Assembly (NCBI RefSeq): GCF_030866825.1
Contig: NZ_CP133020.1
Coordinates: 868,001 to 932,000 of the forward strand
Reading direction: 5' to 3'
Length of the DNA: 64,000 bases
From: Rathayibacter sp. SW19
GTDB taxonomy: Bacteria > Actinomycetota > Actinomycetes > Actinomycetales > Microbacteriaceae
The position numbers and the translations under genes were made by a program. The notes beneath the pieces are model-generated. The model did not search any database. It was not told the DNA's origin and worked only from the letters and a program-made list of their open reading frames with translations. Positions 42,210-50,287 of this stretch are shown here, one piece after another; within the stretch, counting starts at the first letter, position 1; the number at the start of each line of letters is the position of its first letter.

Positions 42210-43532
42210 TTGATTAGCGCCATAGTGCGGATCTTCCGCACGCCGGATCTCCGCAAGAAGATCGGCTTCACGCTGGCGATCCTCGCCATTTTCCGGCTCG
42301 GCTCGTTCATCCCGACGCCGTTCGTGGACTTTGCGAACGTTCAGACGTGTCTGGCGTCCAACCAAGGCTCGACCGGCCTCTACGAGTTGGTCAACCTGTT
42401 CAGCGGTGGCGCGCTGTTGAAACTGTCGGTGTTCGCGCTCGGCATCATGCCCTACATCACCGCATCGATCATCGTGCAGTTGTTGCGCGTGGTGATCCCA
42501 CACTTCGAGACTCTCCACAAAGAGGGTCAGGCCGGCCAGTCGCAGCTGACCCAGTACACCCGTTACTTGACGATCGCGCTCGGCGTTCTGCAGTCCACGA
42601 CGCTGATCACGGTGGCACGCAGCGGCGCACTGTTCGGCAGCAACAGCAACACCGCGTGCACCCAGTTGATCACTGATGACTCCTGGTACGCGGTCCTGCT
42701 CATGGTCATCACGATGACCGCCGGTACCGGCCTCATCATGTGGATGGGTGAGCTCGTCACTGAGCGCGGCGTCGGCAACGGAATGTCGCTGCTGATCTTC
42801 ATCTCGATCGCCGCGCAGTTCCCGACCTCACTGTGGTCGGTTGCACAGTCGAAGAACTTCGAGACCTTCCTCCTCGTGCTCCTGGTCGGCATCGCAATCG
42901 TGTTCGCGATCGTGTTCGTCGAACAATCGCAGCGGCGCATCCCCGTGCAATATGCCAAACGCATGGTCGGCCGAAGAACGTACGGCGGCAACAACACCTA
43001 CATTCCGATCAAGGTGAACATGGCCGGGGTCATCCCGATCATCTTCGCGTCGTCACTGCTCTACCTGCCTGCCCTGATCGCCCAGTTCAACCAGCCTGCG
43101 GCAGGCAAACAGCCGGCCGCGTGGGTCACCTGGGTCACCAACAACCTGACCAACGGCGACCACCCGCTGTACATGCTGCTGTATGCGCTGCTGATCATCG
43201 GCTTCACCTACTTCTACGTTGCGATCACGTTCAACCCGGAAGAAGTCGCAGACAACATGAAGAAGTACGGCGGCTTCATTCCCGGCATCCGTGCCGGCCG
43301 GCCGACCGCCGAATACCTTGACTTCGTGCTCACCCGTGTGACGCTGCCCGGATCGATCTACCTGGCCATCGTGTCGTTGATCCCACTGATCGCCTTCGCT
43401 CTGCTGGGCACGGCGCAGAACTTCCCGTTCGGCGGCGCATCCGTGCTGATCATCGTGGGTGTCGGGCTTGAGACGGTCAAGCAGATCGACTCGCAGCTAC
43501 AGCAACGCCACTACGAGGGCCTCCTGCGATGA
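42210..43532 (+). CDS. secY: Preprotein translocase subunit SecY
   Basis: 440 aa from TTG 42210, which gives the family-typical LISAIVRIFRTPDLRKKIGF; AGCAGGA lies about 9 nt upstream. Ten membrane helices. Signatures: RLGSFIPTPFVDFANVQ, the plug-side FSGGALLKLSVFALGIMPYI, HKEGQAGQSQLTQYTRYLTI, IPVQYAKRMVGRRTYGGNNT and IKVNMAGVIPIIFASSLLYL. Forms the SecYEG channel. The rare TTG start and leader hairpin suggest tuned expression relative to rplO. Overlaps adk by ATGA. Confidence 0.95.
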   Translation: MISAIVRIFRTPDLRKKIGFTLAILAIFRLGSFIPTPFVDFANVQTCLASNQGSTGLYELVNLFSGGALLKLSVFALGIMPYITASIIVQLLRVVIPHFETLHKEGQAGQSQLTQYTRYLTIALGVLQSTTLITVARSGALFGSNSNTACTQLITDDSWYAVLLMVITMTAGTGLIMWMGELVTERGVGNGMSLLIFISIAAQFPTSLWSVAQSKNFETFLLVLLVGIAIVFAIVFVEQSQRRIPVQYAKRMVGRRTYGGNNTYIPIKVNMAGVIPIIFASSLLYLPALIAQFNQPAAGKQPAAWVTWVTNNLTNGDHPLYMLLYALLIIGFTYFYVAITFNPEEVADNMKKYGGFIPGIRAGRPTAEYLDFVLTRVTLPGSIYLAIVSLIPLIAFALLGTAQNFPFGGASVLIIVGVGLETVKQIDSQLQQRHYEGLLR

Positions 43533-44167
43533 GCGAGGCCGTCGAAGACGTCAACGTTGCTCGTGGGGCACGACTGCTCATCGTCGGCCCGCCCGGTGCA
43601 GGAAAAGGCACCCAGGCGCGCTTCATCGGCACGCACTTCGGCATCGCGGAAATCTCGACGGGTGACATCTTCCGCTACCACATCACCAACGAGACGGCGC
43701 TCGGCGTTCAGGTGAAGGCGATCGTCTCCGCCGGAGATTACGTGCCGGATTCGCTCACCAACGCCATTGTGACAGAGCGATTGAGCGAGGACGACTGCCG
43801 GAACGGGTTCCTGCTCGACGGCTACCCACGCACGCTCGAGCAGGTCAGCTATCTCGACGAATTGCTCGCCGAGCGTGGACAGCCCCTCGAAGCGGTCGTG
43901 CGCCTCGTCGCCGATCAAGACGAGATCGTCTCACGCCTGACCAAGCGCGCTCACGAACAGGGGCGCGCAGACGACACGGAAGGCGCCATCCGTCATCGAC
44001 AGCAGGTGTACCTGCGCGAGACGGCGCCACTGATCGAGGTCTATCGCGAACGCGGCCTGCTAATCGAGGTCGACGGGCTCGGCGATGTCGATGAAATCGC
44101 GGATCGCATCCGCGGGGCGTTAGCCGCGCGAGGCATCGGTGAGGTCGACGAACTTGCAGCGCCCTGA
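43529..44167 (+). CDS. adk: Adenylate kinase
   Basis: 212 aa. P-loop LLIVGPPGAGKGTQARFIGT (residues 17-36), AMP site ISTGDIFR, and GFLLDGYPRTLEQV. The LID is the short form (LTKRAHEQGRADDTEGAIRH), as in other actinobacteria. About 15 extra residues precede the P-loop. Converts AMP + ATP to 2 ADP. Operon secY-adk-map. Confidence 0.97.
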   Translation: MSEAVEDVNVARGARLLIVGPPGAGKGTQARFIGTHFGIAEISTGDIFRYHITNETALGVQVKAIVSAGDYVPDSLTNAIVTERLSEDDCRNGFLLDGYPRTLEQVSYLDELLAERGQPLEAVVRLVADQDEIVSRLTKRAHEQGRADDTEGAIRHRQQVYLRETAPLIEVYRERGLLIEVDGLGDVDEIADRIRGALAARGIGEVDELAAP

Positions 44168-44221
44168 TCGCTTCGCGCCTGATCGCTTCCCGCCGCGGGT
44201 GTGTGAGGCCGGAGGAGTTGC

Positions 44222-45058
44222 ATGGGTGTGAATCTGCGGCGATCGATCTACAAGTCCTCAGCGCAACTGCGACTGATGATCGAGCCGGGGCTCGCCACCG
44301 CTGACAGTCTGGCGGCCGTTCGCGCCGCCGTGCGGCCCGGCGTGACAACCGCTGAATTGGATGCCTTGGCCGAGGCCGCCATTCTGGCTCGCGGCGGCAG
44401 ACCCAACTTCATGCTTGAGCCCGGCTATCACCACACGATTTGCGCTTCCGTCAACGAGGACGTCGTGCACGGCATCCCCGGTTCCCGGGTTCTGCGGCCC
44501 GGCGACATCCTCTCCGTCGACAGTGGCGCGATTCTCGGCGGCTGGAACGGGGATGCCGCGATCTCCGTCGTTCTGGACGACCCGGCGCATCCGACCGTCG
44601 TCGCACAACGCCAGGCACTCAGCGACGTCACGGAGCAGTCGCTGTGGAACGGTATCGCCCGGCTCGCGAGCGCCCGATATCTGAACGAAGTAGGGGATGC
44701 GATCGAGGAATACATTCGCTCGCGGGGCGATTACGGCATCCTCACCGACTACGTCGGACATGGCATCGGGCGGAGCATGCATGAGGCGCCGCCGGTGTTC
44801 AACTACAGCGTGCGACAGAAAGGCCCCGAGGTGCGACCTGGCCTCGTCGTCGCAATCGAACCGATGGTGGTGCTCGGCAGCCCTGAGACGTTCGTACGCG
44901 ACGACGGCTGGACCGTCGCAACAGAAGACGGGCAGGCCGCCGCGCACTGGGAACACAGCGTTGCCGTGCACAAAGACGGCATCTGGGTGCTGACCGCGCA
45001 CGACGGCGGCGCGGCCGGACTCGCTCCGTTCGGGCTCACCCCAACGCCACCCGCCTGA
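44222..45058 (+). CDS. map: Type I methionine aminopeptidase
   Basis: 278 aa, RBS GGAGGAG 5 nt before the ATG. Pita-bread fold with the metal ligands in order: DILSVDSGAILGGWNGDAAI (two Asp), GHGIGRSMHEAPPVF (His), VVAIEPMVV (Glu) and ATEDGQAAAHWEHSVAV (Glu). Substrate His lies in GYHHTICASVNEDVVHGIPG. Removes N-terminal Met from nascent proteins. Last gene before a large repeat block. Confidence 0.96.
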   Translation: MGVNLRRSIYKSSAQLRLMIEPGLATADSLAAVRAAVRPGVTTAELDALAEAAILARGGRPNFMLEPGYHHTICASVNEDVVHGIPGSRVLRPGDILSVDSGAILGGWNGDAAISVVLDDPAHPTVVAQRQALSDVTEQSLWNGIARLASARYLNEVGDAIEEYIRSRGDYGILTDYVGHGIGRSMHEAPPVFNYSVRQKGPEVRPGLVVAIEPMVVLGSPETFVRDDGWTVATEDGQAAAHWEHSVAVHKDGIWVLTAHDGGAAGLAPFGLTPTPPA

Positions 45059-45083
45059 CTCGCCCGGCTACCGCCACTCGGTA

Positions 45084-45270
45084 CCGGTGGTCGAGTAGCG
45101 ACGCGAGGAACGAGCGCCGTGTATCGAGACCGGACTCTGTAGTGCGAGGCCCTCGGTCTCGATACGCCTGCTCGCTACGCTCCAACCCTCGCTCGCAGGC
45201 TCGCTCGGCGCTGGGGTCGCGCAATCGCTGACGCGATTGCCTGAGCTCCACCGCGCTACTCGACCAGCGG
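45084..45270. repeat. Dispersed repeat block between map and the pabC-like gene
   Basis: Begins GGTACCGGTGGTCGAGTAGC and ends GCTACTCGACCAGCGG, with GTATCGAGACC and GGTCTCGATACGCC inside, as two nested inverted halves. About 185 bp, the longest member of the family here. It separates the secY operon from the next gene. Confidence 0.85.
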
Positions 45271-45301
45271 GGGCGCAACGGGAACAGTCCGTCATGCGGT
45301 T

Positions 45302-45307
45302 TAGAGT
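45302..45307 (+). promoter_or_regulatory. -10 box TAGAGT of a leaderless gene
   Basis: TAGAGT ends 6 nt before ATG 45314, with no Shine-Dalgarno between. It sits directly after the repeat block. No -35 is recognisable. Confidence 0.5.
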
Positions 45308-45313
45308 CGTTAC

Positions 45314-46207
45314 ATGAGCGACCCGGTGATCTTCACAATCGATATCCACCCCGACGGTGGCACTGCGCCCGACGGAGGGTGGGCTTCGACTGTGCATCGC
45401 GTCGAAACGGATGCGCCGACCCTGTACGTGACCGACCTCGGCGCCTCGCGCGGGGATGGCATCTTCGAGACGTTCGGTGTGATCGATGGCCACCCGCAGT
45501 CGGTCGCGGCGCACCTCGCCAGACTGGCGAACTCCGCGAGCCTTCTCGAGCTGCCGGCACCGAACGAAGAACAGTGGCGAGAGGCGATCCGCATTGCGGC
45601 TGCCGCCGTTCCCACCGAGGTGCAATGCGGTCTGAAGCTTGTTCTGACCCGCGGAATCGAGGGAACGGGCTCTCCGACGGGGTGGATCGTGGCGAGCGAG
45701 GCCGGAAGCGTGTTCGCGGAGCGGATCGCAGGCATCCGGGTGGTCACATTGGACCGCGGCTACCCGAGTGACATCGCGCAACGTGCCCCGTGGCTGCTCG
45801 CAGGCGCGAAGACGCTGTCGTATGCAGTCAACATGGCGGCCCAGCGGGAGGCACGCCGACGCGGTGCGGATGACGCGATCTTCGTCAGCTCAGACGGGTT
45901 CGTCATGGAGGCACCCACCTCGACCGTCATCGTGCGGCGGGGCGACACCTTCGTGACGCCGCGCGCGGACATCGGAATCCTGCCGGGCACGGCGCAGCTC
46001 GCGCTGTTCGACTTCTATCGCAACGCAGGGTTCGACACGAAGAAAGTACTGATTCCCGTGAGTGAGTTGACGGATTCTGACGGCATCTGGCTGGTTTCGA
46101 GCGTGCGACTGGCGACACCGGTCACGCACATCGACGGCGCGCCGCTCGCGGTGGATCACGCGATGACCGAGCGGATGAACGCAGCCTTGCTTGCGCGCGA
46201 TGCCTGA
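45314..46207 (+). CDS. pabC: Class IV aminotransferase, probably 4-amino-4-deoxychorismate lyase
   Basis: 297 aa. DLGASRGDGIFETFGVIDGH (residues 43-62) and the PLP lysine in AGAKTLSYAVNMAAQREARR, then DDAIFVSSDGFVMEAPTSTV. This is fold-type IV PLP enzyme architecture. The family includes ADC lyase (folate synthesis), branched-chain and D-amino-acid aminotransferases; the sequence looks closest to PabC-like proteins, but the call should be checked. Unusual tenant between map and infA. Confidence 0.75.
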   Translation: MSDPVIFTIDIHPDGGTAPDGGWASTVHRVETDAPTLYVTDLGASRGDGIFETFGVIDGHPQSVAAHLARLANSASLLELPAPNEEQWREAIRIAAAAVPTEVQCGLKLVLTRGIEGTGSPTGWIVASEAGSVFAERIAGIRVVTLDRGYPSDIAQRAPWLLAGAKTLSYAVNMAAQREARRRGADDAIFVSSDGFVMEAPTSTVIVRRGDTFVTPRADIGILPGTAQLALFDFYRNAGFDTKKVLIPVSELTDSDGIWLVSSVRLATPVTHIDGAPLAVDHAMTERMNAALLARDA

Positions 46208-46406
46208 GCGGCTCGCGGCCGCGTGTTCGCTGTGGGCCGCTGAGTCTCAAGTGGCGCAAACGCCCTCAATACCATAAGCTTGATCCTTGGTGTCTTGCAC
46301 TGCCTGTAGGGGTGTGCCCGCCGTGCGGCGATACGGCACCACAATCCAACGCACGACCATCACACAATACGTTTAGCGACAGTATTCATTAACGAATAGT
46401 GAGGAT

Positions 46407-46628
46407 ATGGCCAAAAAAGACGGCGTCATAGAGATCGAAGGCTCTGTGGTCGAGGCCTTGCCCAACGCGATGTTTCGCGTCGAGCTGACCAACGGACACA
46501 AGGTTCTTGCCCACATTTCGGGCAAGATGCGTCAGCACTACATCCGCATCCTCCCCGAGGACCGGGTGATTGTGGAACTGAGCCCTTACGACCTGACCCG
46601 TGGCCGGATCGTCTACCGCTACAAGTAA
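46407..46628 (+). CDS. infA: Translation initiation factor IF-1
   Basis: 73 aa, standard. MAKKDGVIEIEGSVVEALPN, MFRVELTNGHKVLAHISGKM, RIVYRYK end. OB-fold protein that blocks the A site during initiation. RBS GTGAGGAT 4-5 nt before the ATG. The 199-bp upstream gap contains an AT-richer stretch (46360-46406) that likely holds its promoter; no repeat is present there. Confidence 0.98.
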   Translation: MAKKDGVIEIEGSVVEALPNAMFRVELTNGHKVLAHISGKMRQHYIRILPEDRVIVELSPYDLTRGRIVYRYK

Positions 46629-46656
46629 CGCGTGCTGGATAAGTAACGGCCGGTTC

Positions 46657-46707
46657 CCCTGGTCTCGATACGCGGTTCGCTTCGCGAACTGCTACTCGAC
46701 CACCGGG
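46657..46707. repeat. Dispersed repeat, short hairpin form, infA-rpmJ gap
   Basis: CCCTGGTCTCGATACGCGG, then GTTCGCTTCGCGAAC as a tight internal hairpin, then CTGCTACTCGACCACCGGG. A compact example of the family, transcribed with the ribosomal operon. Confidence 0.8.
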
Positions 46708-46744
46708 TAAGGACAGGTACGAGGACAGCGAAAAGGTAAGAAAA

Positions 46745-46858
46745 ATGAAGGTAAAGCCCTCAGTCAAGAAGATTTGCGACAAGTGCAAAGTGATCCGCCG
46801 TAACGGCCGGGTCATGGTCATTTGTGAGAACCCGCGCCACAAGCAGCGTCAGGGTTGA
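46745..46858 (+). CDS. rpmJ: 50S ribosomal protein L36 (zinc-ribbon type)
   Basis: 37 aa starting MKVKPSVKKICDKCKVIRRN and ending KQRQG, exactly family length. The zinc ligands are all present: Cys11, Cys14, Cys27 and His32. So the C+ paralogue is encoded here. AAAAGGTAAGAAAAATG supplies the RBS. Small enough to be missed by length cut-offs. Confidence 0.97.
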   Translation: MKVKPSVKKICDKCKVIRRNGRVMVICENPRHKQRQG

Positions 46859-46903
46859 ACCGAAGGTTGACGTCGCGAAGCGGCATCAACCGAAGGTTCA
46901 AGG

Positions 46904-47036
46904 TCGAGTAGCGCGCGAGGAACGAGCTCGCGTATCGAGACCTAGCACGAGAACCACAACTGAACATTGACAAGCAAATAGCAGCACCAGAAGTTCTGGT
47001 CTCGAGACGGTCGCAAAGCGACCTCCCCGACCGCCG
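46904..47036. repeat. Two dispersed repeat copies in the rpmJ-rpsM gap
   Basis: GGTCGAGTAGCGCGCGAGG...GTATCGAGACC (46904-46942) and TGGTCTCGAGACGGTCGCAA...GACCGCCGG (about 46999-47036). The 253-bp gap also has a degenerate direct repeat of CGAAGGTTGACGTC/ACCGAAGGTTCAAGGTCG near 46860-46907. Nothing else but the rpsM RBS. Confidence 0.8.
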
Positions 47037-47111
47037 GAGCGGACACCCTCGGTTGGAGGCCGGGGCACCGGAGCTGTTACAGACCTCCACTCACTCACAG
47101 GAGAAGCCACA

Positions 47112-47486
47112 ATGGCACGTCTAGCAGGCGTTGACATCCCGCGCGAGAAGCGCGTGGAGGTCGCACTGACGTACATCTACGGTGTCGGCCGCACGAGGGC
47201 CCTCAAGACCCTCGCCGAAACCGAAATCTCGGGAGACATCCGCGTCAAGGATCTCACCGACGATCAGCTCGTTGCCCTTCGCGATTACATCGAAGGCAAC
47301 TACAAGGTAGAAGGTGACCTTCGTCGCGAGGTCGCCGCGGACATCCGTCGCAAGGTGGAGATCGGCAGCTACGAAGGCATCCGCCACCGCAAGGGCCTGC
47401 CGGTGCGCGGGCAGCGCACCAAGACCAACGCTCGTACCCGCAAGGGCCCGAAGCGCACCGTCGCCGGCAAGAAGAAGGCCCGCTGA
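47112..47486 (+). CDS. rpsM: 30S ribosomal protein S13
   Basis: 124 aa. MARLAGVDIPREKRVEVALT, YIYGVGRTRALKTLAETEIS, SYEGIRHRKGLPVRGQRTKT and a basic GPKRTVAGKKKAR tail. Contacts P-site tRNA and bridges to the 50S subunit. RBS CAGGAGAAG. Confidence 0.98.
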   Translation: MARLAGVDIPREKRVEVALTYIYGVGRTRALKTLAETEISGDIRVKDLTDDQLVALRDYIEGNYKVEGDLRREVAADIRRKVEIGSYEGIRHRKGLPVRGQRTKTNARTRKGPKRTVAGKKKAR

Positions 47487-47526
47487 TCTCGATACGGCCT
47501 CGTTCCTCGGCCTACTCGATCACCGG
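47487..47526. repeat. Dispersed repeat in the rpsM-rpsK gap
   Basis: TCTCGATACGGCCTCGTTCC then TCGGCCTACTCGATCACCGG, overlapping the TGA of rpsM at its left end. It leaves only about 22 bp for the rpsK RBS (CAGGAGAAG). Confidence 0.75.
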
Positions 47527-47548
47527 AATTTGACAGGAGAAGCTCTAC

Positions 47549-47947
47549 ATGGCAACACCCAAGTCGGCTGTTCGCAAGCCGCGCAAGAAAGAAAAGAAGA
47601 ACATCGCCGTGGGCCAGGCCCACATCAAGTCGACGTTCAACAACACCATCGTTTCGATCACCGACACCCAAGGCGCCGTCATCAGCTGGGCATCCTCTGG
47701 CGGCGTCGGCTTCAAGGGTTCGCGCAAGTCGACCCCGTTCGCCGCGCAACTGGCCGCAGAGTCTGCGGCGCGCCAGGCGCAGGAGCACGGCATGAAGAAG
47801 GTCGACGTGTTCGTCAAGGGTCCGGGTTCCGGTCGTGAGACGGCGATCCGTTCACTTCAGGCTGCAGGGCTCGAGGTCGGCTCGATCAACGATGTGACGC
47901 CGCAGGCGCACAACGGATGCCGCCCCCCGAAGCGCCGCCGCGTCTAG
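47549..47947 (+). CDS. rpsK: 30S ribosomal protein S11
   Basis: 132 aa, standard. KKNIAVGQAHIKSTFNNTIV, ITDTQGAVISWASSGGVGFK, GPGSGRETAIRSLQAAGLEV and DVTPQAHNGCRPPKRRRV at the end. 30S platform protein at the mRNA exit. Confidence 0.98.
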   Translation: MATPKSAVRKPRKKEKKNIAVGQAHIKSTFNNTIVSITDTQGAVISWASSGGVGFKGSRKSTPFAAQLAAESAARQAQEHGMKKVDVFVKGPGSGRETAIRSLQAAGLEVGSINDVTPQAHNGCRPPKRRRV

Positions 47948-47952
47948 TTTTC

Positions 47953-48114
47953 CCGCTGGTCGAGTAGCGCCCGAGTGCAGCGAGGACGCGTATTGAGACC
48001 TCGCGTACCGAGACCCCGTGTGGTCGTCTCGATACGGGGATCTCGATACTCGGCTCGCTTCGCGAGCAGCTACTCGATCAGCGGTTCAGAGCAGCTACTC
48101 GATCAGCGGTTCAG
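47953..48114. repeat. Dispersed repeat cluster with a 25-bp tandem duplication, rpsK-rpoA gap
   Basis: Starts CCGCTGGTCGAGTAGCGCCC, includes GTATTGAGACC, GTCTCGATACGGGG and GGCTCGCTTCGCGAGC (hairpin), and ends with two exact 25-bp copies (48065-48089 and 48090-48114) starting AGCAGCTACTCGATCAGCGG. The duplication looks recent. Confidence 0.88.
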
Positions 48115-48185
48115 TACCTTCACAACTTAATAACCTCACTCACGCAAGTGTCATATAGCGGACACTTGGCCGAAAGGAAACAACA

Positions 48186-49175
48186 GTGCTTATTGCACAG
48201 CGCCCCACGCTCGCCGAAGAGAACATTTCGGAGTTCCGATCACGGTTCGTCATCGAACCGCTTGAGCCCGGCTTCGGCTACACCCTCGGCAACTCCCTGC
48301 GCCGAACCCTGCTCTCCTCGATTCCGGGGGCTGCGGTCACGAGCATCCGCATCGATGGTGTGCTCCACGAGTTCAGCACCGTTCCCGGTGTCAAGGAAGA
48401 TGTCACCGAAATCATCCTGAACATCAAGGGTCTCGTCGTCTCCAGCGAACACGACGAGCCGATCACCGCCTACCTGCGCAAGCAGGGTGCAGGCGAGGTC
48501 ACAGCTGCCGACATCTCGGCTCCGGCCGGTGTGGAGATCCACAACCCCGAGCTCGTCATCGCGACGCTGAACGACAAGGCGAAGTTCGAGGTCGAGCTCA
48601 CGATCGAGCGTGGCCGCGGTTACGTCTCGGCGACACAGAACCGCAACGAGTACAGCGAGGCCGGTCAGATTCCGATCGACTCGATCTACTCGCCCGTGCT
48701 GAAGGTCACGTACCGCGTCGAGGCGACGCGTGCCGGTGAGCGCACCGACTTCGACCGCCTGGTCGTGGATGTCGAGACGAAGCCGGCGATCAGCCCGCGC
48801 GACGCGATCGCATCCGCCGGTCGTACGCTGACCGAGCTGTTCGGTCTGGCGCGCGAGTTGAACAACCAGGCTGAGGGCATCGAGATCGGCCCGGCGCCGG
48901 TCGACGCCGTGCTCAGCCCCGAATTGTCGATGCCGATCGAGGACCTCGATCTGTCTGTGCGCTCGTACAACTGCCTCAAGCGTGAGGGCATCAACAACGT
49001 CAGCGAACTGGTCTCCCTCTCGGAGACGCAGCTCATGAACATCCGCAACTTCGGGCAGAAGTCAGTGGATGAGGTCAAGGACAAGCTGACGGAGATGGGC
49101 CTGTCGCTCAAGGACTCGGTTCCCGGGTTCGATGGCGCCCACTTCTACAGCGGCTACGACGACGAGACCGTTTAG
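48186..49175 (+). CDS. rpoA: RNA polymerase alpha subunit
   Basis: 329 aa, GTG start (VLIAQRPTLAEENISEFRSR) with AAAGGAAA upstream. N-terminal dimerisation domain: FVIEPLEPGFGYTLGNSLRR and GAAVTSIRIDGVLHEFSTVP. C-terminal domain (about 250-311): LSVRSYNCLKREGINNVSEL and GQKSVDEVKDKLTEMGLSLK, for UP-element and activator contact. Ends in a short acidic tail. Confidence 0.98.
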   Translation: MLIAQRPTLAEENISEFRSRFVIEPLEPGFGYTLGNSLRRTLLSSIPGAAVTSIRIDGVLHEFSTVPGVKEDVTEIILNIKGLVVSSEHDEPITAYLRKQGAGEVTAADISAPAGVEIHNPELVIATLNDKAKFEVELTIERGRGYVSATQNRNEYSEAGQIPIDSIYSPVLKVTYRVEATRAGERTDFDRLVVDVETKPAISPRDAIASAGRTLTELFGLARELNNQAEGIEIGPAPVDAVLSPELSMPIEDLDLSVRSYNCLKREGINNVSELVSLSETQLMNIRNFGQKSVDEVKDKLTEMGLSLKDSVPGFDGAHFYSGYDDETV

Positions 49176-49240
49176 TCTCGCCGTTCACGCTTTCTCACCC
49201 TTGAACATCCACACCTTGAAAACACCGGAGATACACGAAA

Positions 49241-49930
49241 ATGCCTAAGCCAACTAAAGGCCCACGTCTCGGCGGCGGGCCGGCGCACGAGCGTCTGATG
49301 CTCGCCAACCTGGCCGCTGCCCTGTTCACGCACAAGTCGATCAAGACGACCGAGACGAAAGCCAAGCGTCTTCGTCCGCTCGCCGAGCGGCTGATCACGT
49401 TCGCCAAGCGTGGCGACCTGCACGCGCGCCGTCGCGTCTTGGCTGTCATTCACGACAAGAGCGTTGTGCACGAGCTGTTCACCGAGATCGCACCGCTCGT
49501 CGCCGAGCGTGAGGGCGGTTACACCCGCATCACCAAGCTCGGCTACCGCAAGGGTGACAACGCGCCGATGGCTCAGATCGAACTCGTTCTCGAGCCGGTC
49601 ACGCCGAAGGTCAAGTCCACGAAGTCCGGTAGGTCTGCTGCGGCTGCGGCTGCGGCTGCGCCGGTTGTTGACGAGGCGGCTGTTGACGAGGCGGCTGTTG
49701 ACGACGCGGTTGTTGAAGACACTGCTGCCGAAGGCGCGCCTGTTGACGAGTCGGTCGTTGAAGAGATCGCCGTTGATGAGACGGTCGTCGAAGACGCGCC
49801 CGCAGAGGTTGCCGAAGACGCTGCCTCTGTCGATGCGATCGATGCCGCGGAGACGGCCGAGGCCGATGAGGCGACCGAAGCCGACGGTGAGTCCACCGAC
49901 GCCGGCGAGGACGACAAAGAAGCCAAGTAA
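49241..49930 (+). CDS. rplQ: 50S ribosomal protein L17 with about 105-residue acidic tail
   Basis: 229 aa against about 120-125. Residues 1-120 are normal L17: MPKPTKGPRLGGGPAHERLM, ALFTHKSIKTTETKAKRLRP, GYTRITKLGYRKGDNAPMAQ. The rest is a low-complexity acidic tail built of near-repeats (VDEAAVDEAAVDDAVVED; DESVVEEIAVDETVVED), with poly-Ala at its base. Actinobacterial L17 often has a tail, but this is long. Tunnel-exit location means the tail is exposed. A terminator follows. Confidence 0.95.
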   Translation: MPKPTKGPRLGGGPAHERLMLANLAAALFTHKSIKTTETKAKRLRPLAERLITFAKRGDLHARRRVLAVIHDKSVVHELFTEIAPLVAEREGGYTRITKLGYRKGDNAPMAQIELVLEPVTPKVKSTKSGRSAAAAAAAAPVVDEAAVDEAAVDDAVVEDTAAEGAPVDESVVEEIAVDETVVEDAPAEVAEDAASVDAIDAAETAEADEATEADGESTDAGEDDKEAK

Positions 49931-49960
49931 TTCCCGCAGAAGGTTTCTGCAAAGCGCGAG

Positions 49961-49993
49961 GGCCCCGCATCCGTTCAGATGTCGGGGCCTTTT
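49961..49993 (+). terminator. Intrinsic terminator of the alpha operon
   Basis: GGCCCCG (49961-49967) and CGGGGCC (49983-49989) with additional CAT/ATG pairing in the loop, followed by TTTT. A small hairpin GCAGAA-GGT-TTCTGC (49936-49950) precedes it. Confidence 0.8.
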
Positions 49994-50038
49994 CGTGCGC
50001 CGCGCGGAACTCACGGCCGCCCGAGCACGACGGACAGC

Positions 50039-50101
50039 CCGCGACCCGTCACGTTTGGCGGTAGAGAGTCCCAAATTCGCACCAAACGTAACGGGTCGCG
50101 G
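50039..50101. repeat. 20-bp inverted repeat (left flank of second Vsr-like gene)
   Basis: CCGCGACCCGTCACGTTTGG (50039-50058) pairs with 50082-50101 with one mismatch; loop 23 nt. The same sequence core recurs on the other side of the neighbouring gene at 51290-51395. Confidence 0.88.
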
Positions 50102-50287
50102 CCGGGCGTTCAGACTTTGCGGGCATTCAGGCTGGCCGGGCGTTCAGGTTGTGAGGGCGGTCAAATTGTGCGGGAGTTCGGGCTGTGCGAGAGTTCAGGC
50201 TGGCCGGGCGGTCAGATTGTGCGGGCCCTCAGACTGAGAGGGCGTTCGGGCTATCCGGCAGTTCAGACTGTGCGGGCCCTCTGGCGA
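50101..50287. repeat. Minisatellite: eleven 17-bp units
   Basis: Head-to-tail 17-mers of consensus TGCGGGCGTTCAGGCTG, for example 50118-50134, 50135-50151, 50186-50202 and 50203-50219. The right end (50263-50287) codes for the last residues of the reverse-strand gene. There are no conserved spacers, so this is not a CRISPR. Together with the inverted repeat it fills the 332-bp gap after rplQ. Confidence 0.9.

Noticed and set aside
50101..50287. CRISPR array
   Set aside because: Units of 17 bp are contiguous and degenerate, with no spacers and no cas genes.
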